Below are positions 48,238-62,413 of a stretch of DNA of 64,000 nt, in pieces. Origin of the DNA: Ifrita kowaldi. Lineage: Eukaryota > Chordata > Aves > Passeriformes > Cinclosomatidae. The notes beneath the pieces were generated by a model. That model was not told the origin of the DNA. It made no database searches and saw nothing but the letters and a program-made list of their open reading frames with translations. A program made the position numbers and the translations under genes. The DNA lies in NCBI GenBank assembly GCA_013398055.1, contig VZRS01004538.1, forward strand, positions 166,676-230,675, written 5' to 3'. Within the stretch, counting starts at the first letter, position 1. Each line of letters begins with the position of its first letter.

Positions 48238-50855
48238 AAAGAAAATCCTGGCCGGCTGTCAAGTGGAACTGTTGCTTTGAAATTTAATTTCGGTTTTTTG
48301 GTTTTTTTTTAGATTGACATTAAATCATCCATGAGATTAAAATCAAAGCATCTCTGGGCTTTCCATGGCCTTGCTCATACCTTTTCCCCAAATAAAGACT
48401 GCAGACTTCTTGCAAGAACCCCTGCACCAGGTGCCTGTCAGGAACAAGCCAAGTCTGAACAAAAATCCAGCCTTGCCCAGAAGGCAGTGCCGGGCTAATC
48501 CGCCCTCGGAATTGCTCAGCACAGGAGGCTCCTGCTGCTGCTCTGACTCTGCATTTGGACACGTGGGCATTTGCCATGGTTTCACCCACCCAGTCACTCC
48601 GAGGCATCTGTTGAGCTGAAGCTGCTGCTGGAACAGAGGAGGGCAGAGCTCCAGCTTGCACAGGGCTCCCCAGCAGGGTTCATTCCATCAGCACCTGGGA
48701 ATTAAGCAATGGAAGAGTGGCAGCCCAATATTAGCCCACAGGTCTCTCACAAGGGCGGCACCTCCAGGATTCCATCCTCAGAGCGGGAGTTTCACACCAC
48801 TCTGGGGAAGAGTCTCCGTCTCCCAGGAGTTTCTCAGCACTGATATTTCCACTTCTGATGCCAGGAAAACTCCTGCTCTTTCCACACCCTCTGCAACGTG
48901 CAGCCCCTGCCTCAGTTAGACAGCACTGTTGGATTTTCCAGGTACTCAGGAAATCATTCATTTGTACCTCCTAATGGCATCAAGTGCTGACACAAATATC
49001 AGCAGTTTCTTCATGATACCTTTAGAGTGCTGAAAGGAGAAGCACAAATGTAAATGCTTTGGAATAGAGATTATATATTGCATCACTGGCTTGGTAAGCC
49101 ATAGAAGGAACCATGGATCACCTTCTTTGCAAAGCTAATCAGGGAAAAGAAGAGATGCCTGGCAAGGAAGTTCCATGTTTGGAGCTCAAAGAGACTGCAC
49201 ATCAGGTTTTGGCATTCTCAGGTGAAGAGAAATATGTGGTCATGCACTGTAAAACAGCAGGAAAATAATTTTGGTGATTTTTCTCTCCACAAAAACCCCA
49301 ACTAAAGTTATCTCACTCTGTTTAACTAAAAGAAAAAAAAATTCTCACGACAAAACTTATTTTGCCAGATATTGAGAGCTGATATTTAAAGCTCACAAGG
49401 AGATGATTTTCAAAATGTTTATTAGCTTGAGAAAGCAGTGGGTTATTTACAGAATCTGTTCTGCACCCTTAATTAGCACAAATGCCAGCAGGGGAACTTC
49501 CTGTGTGCTTTCTCCCGTGCTGACCTTCTGCATGAGAAAAAAATCTCTAGTGAAAATAGATTTTAATTCCCTCCTTGAAATCAGACATCTGGCTTTGGTT
49601 AAGGAGGCACACAACCCTGTCCTTCATGATATTTGGACTGCAAGAGTTCCGGGGCAGGCAGGATTTTCTTTGTTATTCGCGGCTGAAAATGACAGGAATT
49701 TCAGTTTATGGATACAATAATGCCAATGCTGCCACTGAAGGATGATGAGAACGTGACTGTTGTTGTGATTAACATTCATTTATCACTAAAATGCCAAGTA
49801 GGAATATCAGCACACATATTCCATCACTCTCCTTCTTTGCAACTAGTTTCTATCATATTCTAAAAACTGCTCAGTGTTGTCCTGTGTTAGAGACAGAACT
49901 CACAAACTGATCTAAGGCCGAAATTCTTACAGAAAGGTGGGAGCCAAGGGTGTGTCAGCCTCCTCCAAAAGGCAGCTCTGCTGATTTAATTACCTGAATC
50001 AGTGAAATCAGCTTAATGAGAGATAAGAGAACACGTGTGCATGCCTTAAAAACCGGGAGGAAAATGAAATAAGCTTGTGTCTACCACATTTTTGTTCGGT
50101 TCACTGTTCTTCTCAGAGATCTGATGGGATGGATGGACTGGGACCCACTGGCAAAGTCACAAAAGGCTTTAGGACAGTCTACAAAACTTCCATGCCTTTT
50201 TCTGCAATTTATTTCTTAAATAAGAATGCAAAAGCTTAGCTGATGATGAGGATAAATGAATACCTTGCCTAAATGCCCCTGTTTCTAACCAAAAGGAAAC
50301 ACATTGAAGGGCAACATCATTCCCTGCTTGCAAAAGATCTGGTTTTGATAGACCTTGTCCTTCCAGAAGCAAAAGGGACAAAAATACCTAAGACAAGTTC
50401 AGGCACTGGAAAAGTTCACAGGATGAGCCCTGAGGGCTTATAAACAGCAGCAGATGGGTAGAACCTTAATCATCAGTCTGAGAAAATCACCCTGATGTCA
50501 GTGCTGGTATTTGATGCTTCCTCAGGATGTGGTGAAGACGTTTCCTTACCAGCAAGGTGGAAACTTCACGTTGTGACAGGACACAGAAAAGTGTCCTCAT
50601 GGTAACAAGGATATTTTATGGATAACAAGGGCCCAGCAAGAAAGGATTTATCATCTGATCCACAACTAAAGCAACATTTCCATGTCAAAAATGGCATGGC
50701 TGAGGCAGTTTTGCACTCTGAAATGCTGCAGCAAGTGCCAGGAAGCAGCCAAAAACCTCAGCAAATTACCTGGAGTTTAATGCGGAACAAAGGATGATGT
50801 ACACCTGAAAAAATCTGTGTAATTCTCAGATCCTTGAGGCAGAGAAAAGAAGGAT

Positions 50856-52824
50856 TAGTCAGAACATTTTTGCTTGTCAGATGCTGCTGAAACACCCGCC
50901 AAGGCAGACATGATCAAGAGTAGGCAAAGTCAAATTCCACTAATACTTGTATTGCCTTTCCTTCTGCTGCACCACCAACAAAAGTGGGAAGCCCAGCTTC
51001 ATTTTTTTAAAAGCAAACATCCACATTTTGAAGAATCATGTGCCTACATTATGCAACTACCTAGACCCCAACAAAATGGGCTGGTTTTCTATCTAGAGTA
51101 GTCTAAAATTAAATTTGAAAGGACTGTTTTCCCAAAAGGGCAAGGGTTATGCACATAACTCAGTGTCCACTTGGAAAATCTCTTCCGCATTCCTGCGAGC
51201 AGCACTAATTATTATCTCAACAGAAAAGTTTTTTCATCTCATTTACTTTTAGGACCTCATCTGTCTTTCCCCTTTTAACATTTCTATCTGTCTGAATATT
51301 AAATGCAGATTAATGTTTTGCTTGGGTTTGTTCCTTTACATGTCTCTGCCATTATACACATTTATTTTTATATACATGCATGTCTATATGTGTATACATA
51401 TAAACACAAACATATGTGCTTTGTATATATAGACAAATGCATACAAGCATTAAAAAATGCACATGTAAGTGGATAAACACATCCATGCAAAGATACAACC
51501 CTTGCAAGAGGAATTGTGTGTTGATTCAGCACTGTTAATATTTAAATTTATTATGATGGAACTGTACCAGCCTGTTGAAGCTTGGTCTTGCAAACCCCAC
51601 CTTTCAACCACGATTATTACACTCTTTAAGCACCACATTTTTTACTGAAAGCAAATGTGATAAGGATGAAAAAGAAACAAAGAAATAGAAACGGTGGGCT
51701 GTAACTGTGTGCAATCCATGAGGAGGGAAATGCTCCCAGCACGTTGGGTGCTTGAGCTGGATGTTGTAAACACCCCGTAGAAGCTTTTATCTATCAGTTT
51801 ACTTTAAGCCTCTATCCTTAACAAGTCTTTACATGTGCANTAGTCAGAACATTTTTGCTTGTCAGATGCTGCTGAAACACCCGCCAAGGCAGACATGATC
51901 AAGAGTAGGCAAAGTCAAATTCCACTAATACTTGTATTGCCTTTCCTTCTGCTGCACCACCAACAAAAGTGGGAAGCCCAGCTTCATTTTTTTAAAAGCA
52001 AACATCCACATTTTGAAGAATCATGTGCCTACATTATGCAACTACCTAGACCCCAACAAAATGGGCTGGTTTTCTATCTAGAGTAGTCTAAAATTAAATT
52101 TGAAAGGACTGTTTTCCCAAAAGGGCAAGGGTTATGCACATAACTCAGTGTCCACTTGGAAAATCTCTTCCGCATTCCTGCGAGCAGCACTAATTATTAT
52201 CTCAACAGAAAAGTTTTTTCATCTCATTTACTTTTAGGACCTCATCTGTCTTTCCCCTTTTAACATTTCTATCTGTCTGAATATTAAATGCAGATTAATG
52301 TTTTGCTTGGGTTTGTTCCTTTACATGTCTCTGCCATTATACACATTTATTTTTATATACATGCATGTCTATATGTGTATACATATAAACACAAACATAT
52401 GTGCTTTGTATATATAGACAAATGCATACAAGCATTAAAAAATGCACATGTAAGTGGATAAACACATCCATGCAAAGATACAACCCTTGCAAGAGGAATT
52501 GTGTGTTGATTCAGCACTGTTAATATTTAAATTTATTATGATGGAACTGTACCAGCCTGTTGAAGCTTGGTCTTGCAAACCCCACCTTTCAACCACGATT
52601 ATTACACTCTTTAAGCACCACATTTTTTACTGAAAGCAAATGTGATAAGGATGAAAAAGAAACAAAGAAATAGAAACGGTGGGCTGTAACTGTGTGCAAT
52701 CCATGAGGAGGGAAATGCTCCCAGCACGTTGGGTGCTTGAGCTGGATGTTGTAAACACCCCGTAGAAGCTTTTATCTATCAGTTTACTTTAAGCCTCTAT
52801 CCTTAACAAGTCTTTACATGTGCA
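50856..52824. repeat. 984-bp exact tandem duplication split by one N
   Basis: Bases 50856-51839 recur as 51841-52824 at an offset of 985, with a single N at 51840 between them. Both copies start TAGTCAGAACATTTTTGC and end TTTACATGTGCA, and the translated frames within them are identical. An exact kilobase copy meeting at a placeholder N is the usual mark of a failed contig join, where the ends of two overlapping contigs were both kept. The real genome probably has one copy. Confidence 0.95.
51340..51440. repeat. Alternating TA/CA-rich low-complexity stretch
   Basis: Runs of TATA, CATGCATG and GTGTATACATA. It is repeated at 52325-52425 as part of the larger duplication. Such low complexity may have contributed to the assembly problem. 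Confidence 0.75.
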
Positions 52825-54914
52825 TCATAAAGGCAAGTCCCATAGCACCTTATTAAGTTGTTTATTCTTTCCAGCCCTCTGCATTCAAGCTAAATCACAT
52901 TAAGCAATTAGCTGCTGTGAAAACAAATGGAACTTATTCTGTTTTCCTGTGTTGAAGGAGCAGTTCAAAATCTGTCCTCTTCAAAAAGTATTTAACAGAC
53001 TGAGTTAGGATCAGTTTGATGTCTGAATTATTTTTCCTGTACCACGAAAAGAAGCTGCTGCTGAGGTTTTGCTTAAAACCATCAAGACGCTGCAAAAAAA
53101 TCTGCGACTCGAACAGTGAATTTTGATGACTTAGACAACTTCATCACCTTTCCCACAAGAAGAAAAGAATTAATTTTTTTTAAGATGTGGGAGTGACAGG
53201 GTGGTCTTGACATGCCACAAAGTTCAACTGGTTGCATATTAATTTTTTTTTTCCTTTTGAAAAGTCTTGCCTCTAAATTTAAGCATTCAAGTGATTCAAT
53301 TATTAGAAACTTCTGCTGGCAAGCAAAGGGCAGCACATCTCTGCCTGTGCTACATGACATTCATCTGTATGGGAAGAGGAAAGAGACAGTTACCATGTAA
53401 ACAAAAGAAAAACAAGAACAAAATCTCTCTGGCTCTGTTGAGCTCATCACCAGCCAAGCCTAATTTTGATCAGCTCTCCCTTCATCAGCAGGATCCTCTC
53501 CAATGGAACTGACTGTAAAAGGAGATTTGGGGGTTACAGCCATCACAGGGATTGACCAAATGTTAAAATACCAATGGAGAGAAGAAGCTCAGAGTATTTC
53601 GAACTGTTGATTTTAGCAGGCATTTGCTTTCTAAATGTGTAATAGGTGACTGTCATCAGTACTGCTCTGGATGATTCATTTCACCGCCTTCTTTGTGGAG
53701 TCAGCTCTTATAAGCCTCTTTCCAGTGTTAATGTATTCCCCTGAAAATGCAGGCTGGGCCTATCCCAGGTCATAGGAAAAGCTTATCCCAGCCCAAGAAA
53801 CCATGGAGCTTTCTGTCCCCCTCTTAGCAGTATATTCCAAGAGAGAAAAAAAACCCACAAACCCATTCAATTTATCTTTTTTGTTGCTGGGGCTTAATTC
53901 AGTCACAAAAATATCCCAGTCCTACAAGTGATAGTAAATACTGTTGTTTGAGGGGGGGATACAGCAGCTCACTTGCCTGAAGGATATTATGAAATTTGAG
54001 TCTTCAGATTCTTCCATCAAGCACAGGACATCATGGGTGAATAACATTCCCTTTAAACCATACCAAACATACTGTATGGTTAATCAAATGTCATCTAGAA
54101 TTACATTAGAAAATTCCTTAGTCCTCCGTGAAAAAAAATGGGAAAATATTTTTGCTTGCCATGTGAAGACAGGATTATTAAAAACAGAATACATAAAAAC
54201 CAACTAAAATTTAAATTATGCTACAATAAGGTGTTTAGCGTAAGTTCAAACTAATTCCCACTGAAAATAATCAGGCTGAATTGAGAAAACACAATTCTCT
54301 GCATAAATACTTCTGGAAGTACAGAAGGAGGAATGGAAACTTGGTCATAAATTTGCCAAGACGAATAGAAGGTGTCATTAATGTTTGCTCTCTCTGTATG
54401 AGCCATGGGTTCTTGCTCTTGGGGGAATCACAGTGGAAAACTGTAAACAAATTTTTCTGCACAGCATCATAAAATAAACTCCCAGCTCTGTATTCAGTGC
54501 CAGAGACATTGCCAGGCAACAGAAAATTATTGCTCTATCTTGAGAGAAAGCCCTGAATTTATTATTTTTAGGTCATCCGTTAGTGACACAATGCAAAGTT
54601 TCGCCCAGGTTTTATTCCAGTGAGCCCAGTCTTGAAGCTAAACAGATTTCCAGAAACTTCAGCAGTTTAAGACACTCCAATCTCTTTAGTTCACCAAACT
54701 CTGTAGCTATTGAGTGACTACAAACAGTAGGCAGCTTAGCAGGAATTAAGAGTGGGCTGTGCCCGCTCAACATTACCCTGAAATATTACCTGAGCATTAC
54801 CTGAAGGGCTGCTCCATTTGGAGATTCAAGGAGATCTGGGTGGGGGGAAATTCCCTGCTGAAATTTTCCTACAGGCTCTGGACACACCGCCACACCTGGG
54901 GAGCATGCTGGGCA

Positions 54915-55070
54915 CATGCAGCAGCTGTAGCACAACCTCCACAGAAACCCAGCCTTGGTGACAGGGAAGCCACCACATCCCTCAGCAAATTTTTCCACTG
55001 CTTAATAATCCTCACGGTTAAAATAACCCTCCTTTTCCTTCTGTCTTGAATTTATAGCTCCCAGTCCTGG
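54915..55070 (-). mobile_element. Possible old CR1 fragment
   Basis: CCACATCCCTCAGCAA, TTTTTCCACTGCTTAAT and CCTCACGGTTAAAATAA resemble the inverted 3' region of an older, more divergent CR1 group. No tail repeat is present and the ends are approximate, so this is tentative. Confidence 0.45.
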
Positions 55071-56102
55071 AAACTATAACATTAATTACCTTTTTTTGCT
55101 TAAAAATATTTTGAGAGTAAATGCTCATTCTTTCCTAAGTTTTACTTGGAAAGGAGATGATTTTCAAAGGTTCAAGTCTTTCAAGTGAGCAGAAAAGGCA
55201 CAGCTCTACCAGAAGGTATAAATTTAGTGCAGGGTAAATGAGAACTATTTACATGCAGAGGTGTATTACATGATTGTAATTAATCATCCTCTTTAACTTC
55301 AGGATTTTAAAATCCCAAACAGAAAGTTTCTCTGTGAGTAGTAATGACAAATTGCTTCCTTTCCAAATGCTTCCTTTCAACTGTGAATGCACACACCGCC
55401 TTTGAACACAAATCTAAGAACAATTAGGCCCCATGCATGGCACTTCCAAATATTAAACGCTTTTCTTAGTATTTTATTTTGTTCACCACCGGCTAAAAGC
55501 ATGTTTCCAACCAGATTTTTCAGTTCAGGTGGCCAGTGATAATCTGTTAAAATGTGGTTAACTCCAGCACTCGCAGTGGCCTCTCCACACCCAGCAGCTG
55601 CACCCTATTGACATATGGAGGTGCAATTAGGTTGAGCCCAGCTCTTAATCACTGTACACAGAAGCAAGTGCTGTCCTGTGCTGGCAAACGCTCGGGTGGG
55701 GGCTGTTCTTGGTGTCTGCAGGCACTTTGGTAGGAAAAGGTGGGAATAAAAGCAACCACGTCACCCCCACTGTGTGCTGGGACCTGCTGCTAAGAATGAG
55801 AATCAATAAGTGCTGATGTAGTATCTGAGATACTCTGTAAATGTGCTGGTCCAGGGCATCTCCTGACACCCGTGGCCTGCAAGGATTTTTGTAGGCACCT
55901 GGCTGTACCTTAAAACAGCATGAAGAGTTCACTTGTGGCTAAAGAAAACAACTCACCTTTCAGCAGGAGAGTGAGTGAAACCCAGCTCTCCCTGAAAAGC
56001 TGGACTGCAGCAAAGACAGGAAAAAAGAAAACACCTGGGACTGGGGAAGGTGAGGAGGGGAAATCAGAGAAAGCAGAGAAGAGAGAGCAGGGAGGAAGAG
56101 AG

Positions 56103-56166
56103 GAATCACAGAATGGATTGGAAGGGACCTTAAAGGTCATCTCATTCCAACATCCCCTGCCACGGA
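56103..56166 (-). mobile_element. Short CR1 3'-end fragment
   Basis: AATCACAGAATGGATTGG followed by GAAGGGACCTTAAAGGTC and CCCCTGCCACGG, about 65 bp of the inverted CR1 end. It is probably a heavily 5'-truncated insertion. Confidence 0.88.
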
Positions 56167-59100
56167 AGGGAGGAATGAAGGGAAGGAACAAATCTGTATG
56201 TTGTTAGAAATAGCATTGACAATTCTATACAGACTGTAATGACTCTGAAAGACCCAATTAAGGCAATGGAAATGCAGAACCAGTAATGCAGAGATGAATC
56301 ATCTGACCTAAAATAGAGGGAATGATGAAACACAAAAAGGAACAAAGTGTGTCATTTTAGCTTTTACAGCAAAATAATTCCAGACATAATCTCTCAAAAA
56401 TATTTGGCCAACAGAAACTATAAGGCAATGTTGGTTACTGCAGCTCTATGCAGGTACAGTGGAGAATTTATCTCTTACAAGCTAAAATGGTCAGGTCTGC
56501 TTTTCTGCAGGTCTCAGACACAAAAACCAGGCAACACCCAAAGTACCACACATGCCAGCCCGTCTCCAAGAGGGACACTGCCAGTTAAAGATATAAAATA
56601 AATCAAAAACCAGTTTATCATCTTTTTAAAATAGGATGTCAAATACATCATGAATTACAGATCCCACTCTCATTCCCTCTATTCCAGGTCAGTGTAGTCC
56701 TAATAAACAAAATGAAACCAGAGCAGCTTTCCAGTCTGCAGCAGTTGGGAAGCAACTGGGGGAAAGTTTCCAGTGAAGAGACTTCACATAGTCACAGAAC
56801 TTCTACAGTCCTAATTTAAATTTAAAAATCTGCTTAAGGGGGGAAAACACCAGGCAGCTGAGCAGCCTGTCAGATGGGAGAGGAGACAATTTCTGTTCTA
56901 CATCCCACATTTCTGCAGATTCCTGGGAAAAAAATATGCCCCTTCAGTAACTGGAGAGTCCATTGACAAGACTGCAGGGGTCAGATTCCTCAGATACTCT
57001 AGAATAGCCTGGAAAATGCTAATCTCTCCTGTAAATGTGTCAGGTTCCAGTTGCTGTTCCCCTCTCTGCCATCCTTGCAGCATGACATCCTCTGCCTTTT
57101 CCCACTTCATCGTCCACATGCAAAGGGAAATTTGTATTTTCACCATGTCCTCTCCAACAGGGAACTTCCCTTCTGTATTTAAAGACAACTTTACTAACAC
57201 TTTGTGCTACTTCGGAAACAGGAGGAGACCTCAAGAGGAGAAAGAACAGCCACATACACTGAAATGCCACTGCTGGGTCCTTCCATGCCACTTGGAGGCT
57301 CTCAGTATTTTCTGTGCTTTAATTAGCCATTAACTGGCCAGATAAGTGCCATAATCTTTTAGCCCAGCACCAAAATACACCTGCATAACCTTGAAGGCGA
57401 TTTCAACCCAAGGCCCAATGTCAATGTAAGTTTTTTCTAGTCCTGAGTCATCAGCTCCCATACCTAGTGAAATGTGCAGTGCAGACAATAATGCTTCAGA
57501 CATACAAACATCACAAGGTACAAAAATAAAAAGCTTAAAGCCAGATTTGTCTGCATATCTTTATCCTTTGTGCAATTATTCTGATTAGCTCTTGGTAGAT
57601 CTGGATAGTTCTGCCCATTAAAACCTTTTTCTTTTAAGGTTATGGGTTGTTTTTGGTTTTTTTCTCAAGAAGGTCCATGAGAACACCAAGGGAGAGTCTG
57701 TAAGAAGTCATCAGACTGTGAAGGGTCTGGCAAACAAAACAGTGCAGCTCATGTGTGGGATTTTACCATCAGGGCTGCTTTCAAACAGAAACACTTGTGC
57801 TGTGGTTCTCCAGGGCATATTCTAGTTGCAGTGGTCACATGTGACCCAGAGCTGTGATCTCTGTGAACATAACTAAGAGAAAGACATTGGAGAGGTGTCA
57901 TTTGTATAACTGAGAGAGGGGAAGCCAACAGCACAGACAAATTTGGTCTCTTCACATCCAGCATTCAAAATCACATGTACAGATAGGGCTGTGTAAGCAC
58001 ATGTAGCTGTCAAATCCCTGGAATGTAACACATTACAGCCAGTTTGGTGCCCAGCAGGATGCTGGTTCTGGAGAGACAACCAGCCTCTCTCTTGCCCATA
58101 TATCACTGGCTCCTGTGTAGTGAACTGCCACGGGGAGCTGGGGGGAAAAGTGTTAAATTGACAGAAAAGCAGGTCAGGCGAAAAGGTCTCTTCCAGTGCA
58201 CTGCCTCTGTTCTTCAGAACTGTAAAGCAGCACTTACTAAATAAATCTCCATTCTGTTTTGGGGGCTGAATTCATCATGCCAAGAATGTAATTTCACAGT
58301 CCAGAATCGACACTAAATTCACTCAGTAGCCTGAACATAAAGACATCAACAATTCTGTATCTTGGCTATTTTTGCTGTGCCACCTGAGCTTTCCACTCAG
58401 TAATGAATAAATCCACCTGGAGATGACATCAGTCAGAGTGCCCAGGCCACAGAAATGCAAAGCTGACCCTCAGCTGTCACAGGGCAGAACTTCTGTTCAT
58501 GACCTCAAAGCAAGGTTTAGTTCCTCATCTCACACCATGGGCATGTCTTTATAGTGCACAGAAAGGCATAAGAATAAGTTTGAAGTTGTTACAAACTGCA
58601 AATTCTCTTTGAAATACACATTTTGCTGTCTAGGAACCAGCATGTTAACATCATATATGAAATTAGTGACACAACAGCACCCTGGCACTATTTGATGAAA
58701 CAAAGAAATGAAAATATATTTTTTCAGCAAGACAGTACCTTTACTTCCTAACTTTTCACTTTTTAGTTGATAAGAACTTACCACAAATCACCTCTAACAC
58801 TCGGATAGAATTGCTGAAAAGAGAAATAATCTACTCAACACACACCACACTTTCCCAGCATCTCAGCAATGCACAAACACAAATGGACTCGCTGAAATTC
58901 TGGAAACTGCTGTCCATCTCTGTGGAATCTCTAACCCCAGAAGATTTGTCTGACTGATACTGAGGAATGAAAGCATCGAGCTCACTTTTCCACTATACCA
59001 TAGCCCTAATAGCTCTTTGGTGCTCTCTCTGATTCACTTACATGAACCTTCTCGAGAACTGAGGCTACAGCCACGCTGCTTTCTGCCAAGAAACTTGATC

Positions 59101-61967
59101 CCTAAAGCCACATTTACAGGAAGGCAGCACATTAACAGAATTACTGTACTAATGCAAAATTTTGCACTATCATTCCATTTGTTCTTCCAGAAAATTAACT
59201 TTGTTAAACATGAACAAAAACATAGGCCTTCCTTTTTTCTTTTTTTTTTCATTTTTTAATATAATAAGCACCAGACAATTAATTTTTCTTGCTTGGACTT
59301 ATTGTCTGGACAGAATTAGAGAAAATGCTTGTCATACCATCCATCTCTCCCTTTGGTTTTTCCTGAATTTCTTCACATACATAACGAGCTGTGATGAACA
59401 CACTTGTAACTAGGAAACCAAAGCCACTTTTTAATATTCTTACACACTTCCACTTTAATCAGAATACTCAGGATTTTAATTTTAGAAGGCTCAGACACCA
59501 AACTCCAGCTGAAGTTACACAGAGCTGGGAGAGCTGCTAACACAAAATTGCACTGTATCTGCTGCGCTGTGACAGATTTTCTATTTCAGTTGCTCCTGCA
59601 GCTTTTCATCAACGTGCTTTTTAGAAATACCCACGAATTTGCAACCCCTTACTAGCTGCAAATGAAAATTCTTTTATGCTTTAAGCATAGTAACCCATGA
59701 CCATCTGCCCACATAGAGAACACATGCACCAAAACCTGGAGCTTATTTGTCTCTGAATCATTGTCCAACCTGTGGAACAATCACCTTTTTAAATAGGAAC
59801 GTGTTTCTTGCTACTTAACAGCTTTCTAGGTTAGTATTGCCACCCAGCTTGATGCTGTCTGGCACCATTTATGTGAAACTGTCCGAGCTGCTGCATGTGG
59901 GCTCCAAGTGGAAAATATTAACTAGATTGTGCTATTTGCAGAAGAATGAGGGTGACAGCTAAAAAAGCTCAAGACTTGGCACTCAGAAGCAATACCAGGA
60001 ATGAAGGCAGTTTTTCATTATTCTGTATTATAGTTCTTTTCCTGGTAAGAAATTTACATCTTCAGGAAGAGTCTTGTCTGTGTGCCTTGGATCACACCAG
60101 TAATGGAAATACTGCAGTTTTTGTAATGTTCACATTGTGTATCTCACTGTCTGGTTTTCCCTCTGAATACTGGGAAGTGTCTGTACTTTTATGACAAGAT
60201 AAGTGACAGGTTTTAACTAGAAAACGTAAGATTCCTTACTTACCTGCTAGTATTTGTTATAGGAAGTGTCATCTGAACACATGAGAAATATAAGAAATAA
60301 ATAAAAATCCAGGCACCCTGTTCCATGCACAGCTGTCAGCCATAAGAAGCTGGTGGAAAATTCTGTGTTTGCATTTTGTCAAGTCGTTAAGGATATTTGG
60401 AATCAATAAAGCTAGACCTCTGCAGCTCCCAGGAACATCTGCTGCATTCAAAGGAATGGGTTCATTCAAGTGTGTTCTGTGATCCCAAGTAAGTGTGCTC
60501 CATGTCCCAGAGGTTCTGGGATAGAAGCTGGTATCTGAAGGAATGGGACAACAGCCACAGCACCTGCTCCACTGATAAGATTTTCAGGGCCAGCTGAGAG
60601 AGAAGGCAGTTCCTCAGAGATTAATTATCTCCCTCTGCAATATGTGTTTGGCAATTGCCAGTTCCAGAGGTTTTGGTGAGAAACAAGAGACACAACCCTG
60701 CGCCTGGGGTTTTGGATTTCCATTTTTACAGTGGCTACAGGAGAACCTGGGAGCTGGAAAAGCCACATTGCCAAGAAGGAAGGGATGCTGCAGCAGGAAA
60801 CACTCCTAAATCTACCAAAGTACAGAACAGATCTCTCTACATGGACAGAAGATTCGAAGAAGATTTTACCAAGATGAAAAATTATAGCATCTCCATCTAG
60901 TCAAGGTTCCCCCACCAAAATCAAGCAGCTTCAGAGATGTGTTCTTCTGCCCTTATCCTCTCTCCCCCCTCAAAACCAAGCTCTTCTCTGCAAAATTCTT
61001 TCTCAGCTGCTAATAGAGGAGTGCCTCAGGGCATCTGAGCTACTTATAAAGCTCTCTACAGGAAATGAACCTGATGTCATTTGAATTAAATTAATCACAC
61101 AAGGTCCAAATCTTCATTAAAAAAAATTTAGGGTCTCTGCATGTAAAAGAGCTGAAACTACATATCTAAAAAAAAAAAAGACAGATTGGTTCCAGGATAT
61201 GACTTTATTCCAACTATTTTTATATTGAAAATGTTACTGTTAAAATCACTGAACTATTCAAAGTACACAACTTTGCCTTTTAGTGCAATATTTACACTAT
61301 AAAAAACATTAATACTCATACTTTCAACCAATGCAAGTGTTTTAGCTTTTACATGTTAATTTGCTCACAAAGTCCATGTATAACCATCCTTTATTTTCTT
61401 TTAAGTTTCTTTACATTCTACATTTTGCAGGAGATCAGTTTTTAACAAAATTCCAGTGATAAAACTTGCTGGCAAGTATGATCCAAAGTTTATTTGAGTT
61501 ATTGGATACTCCGAATGGAGAACAAACCTTATACTTAACAAACATTCATCTGGTAATAACAGCTGCAGCCACACATACAGATGAAAAATACATCAAACTA
61601 AGCCCTCCATCAAAGCATCTAAAATTAGAAATGTTGGAAAATATGTTCATAAACAAGCTAATCTTGAAGAACCAGAATACATTCAAATTATTGAGAATGG
61701 TACATTTGGCAAAATTAACCTACTTAGAGACAACTTAAACCCCCAATAATTCTACAGAATGAATTCCTTGCATAGATTTCATTATAATCAAGAAAAATCT
61801 GATTTACAGGGATATAAGACATCCATAAACTTTAATAACATCAAGTCAATCAGACTTGATCACGAAATACAGTCAGCTTAAGTCTTATGTCTTTTTGAAT
61901 CACAAAATCTTGGAGGATTGCATTCAAAATTTTCTCAAATCATCTGTTTGTAAGAACTACAGCGCTG

Positions 61968-62413
61968 TAGAATCATAGAAAGGTTTGCGTTGAAAGGGAA
62001 CTCAAAGATCATCTCCGTGGGCAGGGACACCTTCCACTATCCCAGGTTGCTCCAAGCCCCATCCAACCTGGCCTTGGACACTGCCAGGGATCCAGGGGCA
62101 GCCACAGCTTCTCTGGGCACCCTGTGCCAGGGCCTCCCCCCGCCAAAGTGAAAAATTTCTTCCTAATATCTAACCTAAATTTCCCCTTTTCCAGTTTGTA
62201 CCCATTCCCCCTTGTCCTGTCACTCCAGTTCCTGATGAAGAGCTCCTCTCCAGCTTCCTTGCAGGTCTCTTCAGATTCCGAAAGGTGTTTTGAGGTCTCC
62301 ACACAACCTTCTCTTCTCCAGGCTGAACACCCCAGCTTTCTCAGCCTATCTCCATAGGGGAGGTGCCCCAATCCTCTTATCAACTTCGTGGCCTCTTCTG
62401 GACTCGCTCCAAC
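61968..62413 (-). mobile_element. CR1 LINE fragment
   Basis: Plus strand starts TAGAATCATAGAAAGG and proceeds through GGGCAGGGACACCTTCC, CCTTGTCCTGTCACTCC and CTCCAGGCTGAACACCCC. Minus orientation, about 445 bp. The minus strand gives RT C-terminal pieces (LIRGLGHLPYGDRLRKLG, NWSDRTRGNGYKLEKGK). A small internal deletion removes part of the CR1 block after GATCATCT. Non-functional. Confidence 0.92.

Larger units (their letters stand above)
45164..50855. other. Intergenic, simple repeats only
   Basis: 5.7 kb with no recognisable exon. Contains a 40-bp direct duplication at 46612-46691 and a T run at 48217-48237. The GC-richer part at 48320-48930 has open frames up to 113 codons on the minus strand without domain features. 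Confidence 0.6.
52825..61967. other. Intergenic, largely featureless
   Basis: About 9.1 kb. Apart from CR1 pieces at about 54915-55070 and 56103-56166, I recognised no exon, RNA gene or element. AT-rich, with T- or A-runs near 53244, 59236 and 61169. Confidence 0.6.

Noticed and set aside
48320..48661. 113-codon minus-strand frame upstream of UMODL1
   Set aside because: No domain features, and overlapping frames on both strands are equally open. Treated as chance in a GC-richer patch.
50874..52086. Two identical 75-codon frames suggesting a duplicated small gene
   Set aside because: Identity comes from the 984-bp copied block around the N. The frame itself has no signal, domain or splice support.
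54759..55049. 96-codon plus-strand frame
   Set aside because: It overlaps a probable old CR1 fragment and shows no domain pattern.
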